Assembly: GCA_016284575.1 (NCBI GenBank)
Contig: JAEEPD010000110.1
Location: 1-8,219 of the forward strand
Origin: Bacillota bacterium
GTDB taxonomy: Bacteria; Bacillota; Clostridia; Peptostreptococcales; Anaerovoracaceae
Reading direction: 5' to 3'
DNA length: 8,219 bases
Shown: piece after piece, positions 5,498-8,219 of the stretch
How the letters are laid out: each line of letters begins with the position of its first letter
Numbering within the stretch: the first letter of the stretch is position 1
Notes under the pieces: generated by a model
What the model was told of the DNA's origin: nothing
The model's input: only the letters and a program-made list of their open reading frames with translations
Database searches by the model: none
Position numbers and translations under genes: made by a program

Positions 5498-5525
5498 AAG
5501 CCCCGATGCTCCGGGGCTTTTCGTT
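5498..5525 (+). terminator. Intrinsic terminator after the ECF S component
   Basis: AAGCCCCG (5498-5505) and CGGGGCTT (5512-5519) form a perfect 8-bp stem with a 6-base loop, followed by a T-rich tail (TTTTCGTTGT). It closes the DUF4430-ECF unit about 45 bases after its stop. Confidence 0.85.
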
Positions 5526-5595
5526 GTCTGGAGGAGGCTTCAGGCTCCGAAAGAGGTGAAAACCCGTGCCAAAATGGCTAAATCGACCCTAAGTC

Positions 5596-5624
5596 TTGAC
5601 ATTTACGATAAAAAATGCAATATT
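5596..5624 (+). promoter_or_regulatory. Promoter for the 187-residue hypothetical gene
   Basis: A perfect TTGACA (5596-5601) is followed after 17 bases by AATATT (5619-5624; four of six match TATAAT). Transcription would start near 5631, leaving about 30 bases before the ATG at 5661. Confidence 0.55.
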
Positions 5625-5660
5625 AGTTTTACATATTTGATTTTTCAGGAGGACAATACC

Positions 5661-6224
5661 ATGAGTTTATTTTCCAAATTGCTGAAGGCAGCAACCGATA
5701 AGGATATAGATCTGGATAAGCTGGCAAAGGGCGTCACCGATGCCGCGGAGAAGTTCAACGAACAGCTTAAGGAATCCGGCGCCATGGATCAGCTGAAGAA
5801 GCTGGGCGAGGAGCTGGAGTCCAAGAGCGCAATCAAGGTGACCGAGGTGGAAACTCCCAAGGCTCAGGCCTACAGCGGCGAGCTGGCTCCCGCAGGGACC
5901 TGGTGGGGCGAGCTGATGCCGGACGAGGAGAACCAGTATAACTCCGGCCTGGACTATCTGAGCTATTTCCGCAAGATCTTCGCAGAGGACTTTGCCGAAT
6001 ACACCATCGAGGAGGGCGAATACTACGGCCTCAGGAACTTCAGCTTCATGAAGGACGGCGAGAAGGCCCTTGTTGTGGAGCTGCTGCCCGGAAAGAGCAA
6101 CGCCCAGGGCATGAGAAAGGCCTGCCGCGCCAGCGGCACCCCCTATCTGCGCTTCTACTACGACGTTGAGGGCTGGTGGAACGCCAGAGCCTATGTGGTA
6201 CAGCGCATCAAGGGCGCTCTGTAA
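5661..6224 (+). CDS. Conserved-looking protein of unknown function, 187 residues
   Basis: I do not recognise a characterised family. AGGAGG (5648-5653) lies seven bases ahead of the ATG, an excellent ribosome site. Residues 1-56 are charged and helical (LFSKLLKAATDKDIDLDKLA, AAEKFNEQLKESGAMDQLKK), perhaps a coiled coil. From about 72 a compact domain follows, rich in aromatic residues: GTWWGELMPDEE, LDYLSYFRKIF, EYYGLRNFSF, then EKALVVELLPGKS, RKACRASGTPYLRFYYDVEG and WWNARAYVVQRI. The succession of a VVEL strand, a helix and a GTPYLRFYYD strand recalls PD-(D/E)XK/Vsr-like folds (compare GIRVLRF), but the catalytic acid and lysine spacing is not there, so any such relation would be to an inactive member. 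It has its own promoter and sits directly before the structured RNA and reverse transcriptase; whether it works with them is unknown. Confidence 0.75.
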   Translation: MSLFSKLLKAATDKDIDLDKLAKGVTDAAEKFNEQLKESGAMDQLKKLGEELESKSAIKVTEVETPKAQAYSGELAPAGTWWGELMPDEENQYNSGLDYLSYFRKIFAEDFAEYTIEEGEYYGLRNFSFMKDGEKALVVELLPGKSNAQGMRKACRASGTPYLRFYYDVEGWWNARAYVVQRIKGAL

Positions 6225-6229
6225 CTATA

Positions 6230-6253
6230 GCTTTCGCCCCGGCGGCGCAAAGC
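6230..6253 (+). other. Hairpin after the 187-residue gene
   Basis: GCTTTCGCC (6230-6238) pairs with GGCG (6244-6247) and AAAGC (6249-6253), nine pairs with one bulged C and a 5-base loop. There is no T-run, so it is a poor terminator. It stands 14 bases before the enclosing stem of the structured RNA and may be part of it. Confidence 0.45.
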
Positions 6254-6267
6254 ACATCCATCACGAC

Positions 6268-6404
6268 AAAAGCAGAAAGAGAACGCCCTGCGCCTGCGGC
6301 GGACCAGGCACGGACAAACAGATGACTTCGCAGGCAGTCTGTTCGTGTACGGCCCAGTACACCCGAGAATCTTCTCGGCTTTAATGCCTTCTCTTTCTGT
6401 TTTT
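6268..6404 (+). ncRNA. Candidate structured non-coding RNA linked to the reverse transcriptase
   Basis: Bases 6268-6283 pair with 6389-6404 in a continuous 16-bp stem (one G-U), and after one mismatch two more pairs (6285-6286 with 6386-6387). Inside lie four side-by-side hairpins that do not conflict: GCCTG/CAGGC (6292-6309), AACAGA/TCTGTT (6317-6343), GTGTAC/GTACAC (6345-6362) and CCGAGA/TCTCGG with an ATCT loop (6363-6378). As an alternative, GCCTGCG (6292-6298) is perfectly complementary to CGCAGGC (6329-6335) in the loop of the second hairpin, a possible pseudoknot. The 3' arm ends in TTTTT. The closed structure ends just before the likely reverse transcriptase start codons (6408, 6414), a layout like that of template or partner RNAs of retrons and some defence reverse transcriptases. 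Function is inferred; no matching family is recognised. Confidence 0.55.
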
Positions 6405-6413
6405 CTTATGCCT

Positions 6414-7631
6414 ATGTCACTGCTCGATCTTCTTGCCCTTCCCTTAAGCTGGGAGGAATTCTACAAATACAAGACGGAGCTTGCCTGTCCCAGGGACTAC
6501 GCTCAGACCCTCAGGACCTTCATCGACGAAGGGGCCTATCTTCCCGTCTGCGAAAGGATAAGGCGGGGCGAGGCCTTCCCGCTGCCAAAAAAGGCGGTGA
6601 TATCCAAGCTTTCCAGCGGCAAGAAGCGCACGGTCTACATGTACCCGGAGCCGGAGAATACGGTGCTGAAGCTTCTGACCTGGCTTCTGCTTCGCCGCTT
6701 CGACGGACTGTACGCCCCGGGTCTTTATTCCTTCCGTCCCGGCCGCAGCGCCAAGGACGCAGTGCGTTATCTTACGAACCTGAGGGGCATCAGGCGGCTC
6801 TATTCCTACAAGGTTGACATCCACAATTACTTCAATTCGGTGCCGGTGGAGCGCTTTCTGCCGCTGCTTGAGGGCTCCCTTGGGGGCGACGAGCGGCTCT
6901 ATGCCTTTCTTTCGGGACTTCTTTCAGAGCCTGAGGTGCTGGAAAGGGGAAAGCCTGTGACAGAGCAGAAGGGCATAATGGCGGGGACGCCGCTGGCAGC
7001 ATTTTATGCGAATCTCTATCTTAAGGATCTGGACTGGCACTACAGGGAGGCGGGGGTGCCCTACGCCCGCTATTCGGATGATATAATAGTTTTCTGCGAA
7101 AGCAGGGAGGAGTGCGAGGCTCAGGCGGAATTTATACGGAACTATCTGGCAGAGCAGGGTCTGGAGGTGAACCCGGATAAGGAGCAGTTTTCAAGCCCCG
7201 AGGAGGGCTGGGTCTTCCTCGGCTTTTCGTATAAGGAGGGGGTCATCGACATTGCTCCCGCCACGCTGAAAAAGCTTAAGCAGAAGATGCGCCGCAAGGC
7301 CAGAGCTCTCCGGCGCTGGGCTGACAGGAACGGCATCGAGGGCGAAAATGCTGCAAAGGCCTTCATCCGGATATTCAATAAAAAGCTTCTGGAGAGCCCC
7401 AAAGACAGCCAGCTAAGCTGGAGCTACTGGTTCTTCTCTGTGATAAACACGGACAAAAGCCTCCACGAGATAGACCTCTACGCCCAGGACTGCCTGCGCT
7501 TTATAGTAAGCGGCAGGCGCAGCAAGGCCCGCTTCAACGTGCGCTACGAGGACCTGAAGGCCTTGGGCTACCGCAGCCTGGTCCACGAATACTACAGCGA
7601 AGACGCCGCCAGGTATCCGGAGGAAAAGTAA
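6414..7631 (+). CDS. Stand-alone group II-intron-like reverse transcriptase (YSDD)
   Basis: A 405-residue RNA-directed DNA polymerase if begun at ATG 6414. An N-terminal helical part (LSWEEFYKYK) leads into the fingers (KKRTVYMYPEPENTVLKLL; LYSFRPGRSAKDAV), motif A VDIHNYFNS with D135, motif B KGIMAGTPLAAFYANLYL, motif C YARYSDD with D222 and D223, then a D/E segment ending VFLGFSY. All three catalytic aspartates are present, so it should be active. The C-terminal 130 residues are basic and helical and resemble a thumb/maturase-like region; there is no HNH endonuclease. No group II intron ends or domain V are seen around it, so it is not an intron ORF. None of the in-frame starts (GTG 6345; ATG 6384, 6408, 6414) has a Shine-Dalgarno site, and the first two lie inside the upstream RNA stem-loops; 6408 or 6414 are preferred. 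It may belong to the unknown-group/defence reverse transcriptases or group II-like classes; I cannot assign it. Confidence 0.88.
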   Translation: MSLLDLLALPLSWEEFYKYKTELACPRDYAQTLRTFIDEGAYLPVCERIRRGEAFPLPKKAVISKLSSGKKRTVYMYPEPENTVLKLLTWLLLRRFDGLYAPGLYSFRPGRSAKDAVRYLTNLRGIRRLYSYKVDIHNYFNSVPVERFLPLLEGSLGGDERLYAFLSGLLSEPEVLERGKPVTEQKGIMAGTPLAAFYANLYLKDLDWHYREAGVPYARYSDDIIVFCESREECEAQAEFIRNYLAEQGLEVNPDKEQFSSPEEGWVFLGFSYKEGVIDIAPATLKKLKQKMRRKARALRRWADRNGIEGENAAKAFIRIFNKKLLESPKDSQLSWSYWFFSVINTDKSLHEIDLYAQDCLRFIVSGRRSKARFNVRYEDLKALGYRSLVHEYYSEDAARYPEEK

Positions 7632-7672
7632 AAAACAGATCCCTGAGTTTTCTCAGGGATCTGTTTTTTACT
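7627..7672. terminator. Two-way terminator: perfect 21-bp inverted repeat
   Basis: Bases 7627-7647 are perfectly complementary to 7652-7672 around a TTTT loop. The core GC part (CAGATCCCTGAG) is flanked by A6 on one side and T6 on the other, giving a proper T-run in both directions. The reverse transcriptase stop (7629-7631) and the stop of the converging metallopeptidase (7670-7668) lie in opposite arms. Confidence 0.92.
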
Positions 7673-8186
7673 GGGCTTTGAGCTTGCGCCGGATCCTTCG
7701 CCAGTCGGACATATGGGCGTCCAGGATGGCCTTGAATTCGGGCCCGTGGTTTGGGACCCGAAGGTGAGCCAGCTCGTGGAGTATTATGTAATTCAGGCAC
7801 TCGTCGTCCTTTCGGGCCAGCTGCAGGGCGAAGTTTACACGGCCTGTCCTGGTATTGCAGCTGCCCCAGCGGGTCCTCATGCTGCGCACATGCCAGGAGC
7901 TGGGCTTAAGCCCCGTGCGCTCAGTCCAGGCAGGCAGCAGCCTTGCGATGCGCTCCTTCAGTTCCGCCCTTTCGGCTTCACTTATGGGCTCCTCCGGCCT
8001 TTCAGATGCCGCACTCAGAGCCATCTGGGCCTGCTTCTTTCTTATCCAGTCAGCCTTAGACAGCACAAAGGCGTCGATCACCAGCTTCGGCGTGAAGAGA
8101 GGTGCCGTCACCTCCACCCGCCCATCGGGCGCCTTCACATAAAGATTTATGCGTTTTATTCTTTTTCTGGTCAGCTTGTATTCCAT
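7668..8186 (-). CDS. YgjP-like (DUF45, M48-type) zinc metallopeptidase
   Basis: A 172-residue protein with the hallmarks of the YgjP/DUF45 family: the N-terminal strand pattern (RINLYVKAPDGRVEVTAPL, then FVLSKADWIRKK), the signature MRTRWGSCNTRTGRVNF (103-119), and the zinc-binding HELAH (137-141) followed by NH (147) and GPEF. The gluzincin-like site points to a metal-dependent hydrolase acting in the cytoplasm, as there is no signal peptide. E. coli YgjP has been reported as a UTP pyrophosphatase, so peptidase activity should not be taken for granted. Many relatives are about 230 residues; this one has a shorter middle but lacks no motif. A weak GGTCC lies ahead of the ATG, and an extended -10 sits so close that the mRNA may be leaderless. 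It converges on the reverse transcriptase gene. Confidence 0.88.
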   Translation of the reverse strand: MEYKLTRKRIKRINLYVKAPDGRVEVTAPLFTPKLVIDAFVLSKADWIRKKQAQMALSAASERPEEPISEAERAELKERIARLLPAWTERTGLKPSSWHVRSMRTRWGSCNTRTGRVNFALQLARKDDECLNYIILHELAHLRVPNHGPEFKAILDAHMSDWRRIRRKLKAQ

Positions 8187-8192
8187 GGACCT

Positions 8193-8201
8193 ATTTTAGC
8201 A
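8193..8201 (-). promoter_or_regulatory. Extended -10 element of the metallopeptidase gene
   Basis: On the minus strand TGC-TAAAAT (8201-8193) is a good extended -10. Its -35 box would fall at the window edge. It ends only six bases before the ATG at 8186, so transcription would begin at or next to the start codon. Confidence 0.45.
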
Positions 8202-8210
8202 CACAAAGCC

Positions 8211-8216
8211 TTGACA
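8211..8216 (+). promoter_or_regulatory. Possible -35 box of a gene beyond the window
   Basis: A perfect TTGACA lies at 8211-8216 on the plus strand, pointing away from the minus-strand metallopeptidase. Its -10 box would lie outside, so this is only a hint of a divergent gene. Confidence 0.3.
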
Positions 8217-8219
8217 TTC

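Noticed and set aside
5442..5660. N-terminal extension of the 187-residue protein back to 5442
   Set aside because: It would run through the terminator at 5498-5525 and the promoter at 5596-5624; the AGGAGG site fixes the start at 5661.
6268..6404. A simple intrinsic terminator for the 187-residue gene
   Set aside because: The 16-bp stem encloses about 100 bases with four own hairpins, and its T-run is paired within the stem, unlike a usual terminator; some termination cannot be excluded.
6345..6413. Reverse transcriptase starting at GTG 6345 or ATG 6384
   Set aside because: The extra residues lie in perfect hairpins and in the 3' arm of the 16-bp stem, have no ribosome site and do not resemble RT sequence; ATG 6408 or 6414 is more likely.
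6225..7631. Diversity-generating retroelement
   Set aside because: No pair of near-identical repeats with adenine-biased differences and no target gene is present, and motif B lacks the usual SQ signature.
6225..7672. Mobile group II intron with its maturase
   Set aside because: The reverse transcriptase is intron-like, but no GUGYG-type 5' end, no domain V hairpin after the gene and no HNH or DNA-binding domain are visible; the gene ends in a simple terminator.

Overview
The window reads as chromosomal DNA of a Gram-positive anaerobe of the Clostridia (Bacillota). The evidence is the rlmB-sigH gene pair, a Spo0H-type sigma factor, an ECF-transporter S subunit beside DUF4430 proteins, strong AAGGAG-type ribosome binding sites and TTGACA/TATAAT-type promoters. 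Coding DNA is fairly GC-rich with many AGG/AGA (Arg) and ATA (Ile) codons; the gaps between genes, especially the first 480 bases, are clearly more AT-rich. The species cannot be named from the sequence.

Layout. Bases 1-76 hold the start of a minus-strand gene, probably an XRE-type helix-turn-helix regulator, with a clean promoter. A gap of about 410 bases follows, with hairpins and a possible 15-codon upstream ORF. Next is a gene fusing a complete dihydrofolate reductase to a complete PhzF-family isomerase (489-1784). Then comes a tightly coupled set: an RlmB-type 23S rRNA 2'-O-methyltransferase with unusual tails (1951-3192), a SigH-like sigma factor overlapping it by one base (3192-3803), and a membrane-anchored DUF4430 protein (3809-4237). 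A terminator overlaps the promoter of a second unit, which has a long hairpin-rich leader, a paralogous DUF4430 protein (4517-4906) and an ECF S component (4931-5452). This pair looks like a vitamin (perhaps corrinoid) capture and uptake unit without its own energising module. It ends in a strong terminator.

The last part holds a 187-residue protein of unknown function with its own promoter (5661-6224), then a 190-base non-coding stretch folding into hairpins enclosed by a 16-bp stem. Directly after it lies a stand-alone, group II-intron-like reverse transcriptase with a YSDD catalytic motif (6414-7631). A YgjP-type zinc metallopeptidase gene (7668-8186, minus strand) converges on it. Both stop codons sit in the arms of one perfect 21-bp inverted repeat that serves as a two-way terminator.

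The best candidate for something undescribed is the structured RNA plus reverse transcriptase at about 6230-7631. Its layout recalls retrons and defence-associated reverse transcriptases that use a linked non-coding RNA, but the family cannot be settled from sequence alone. Second are the DHFR-PhzF fusion and the structured leader of the DUF4430/ECF unit.
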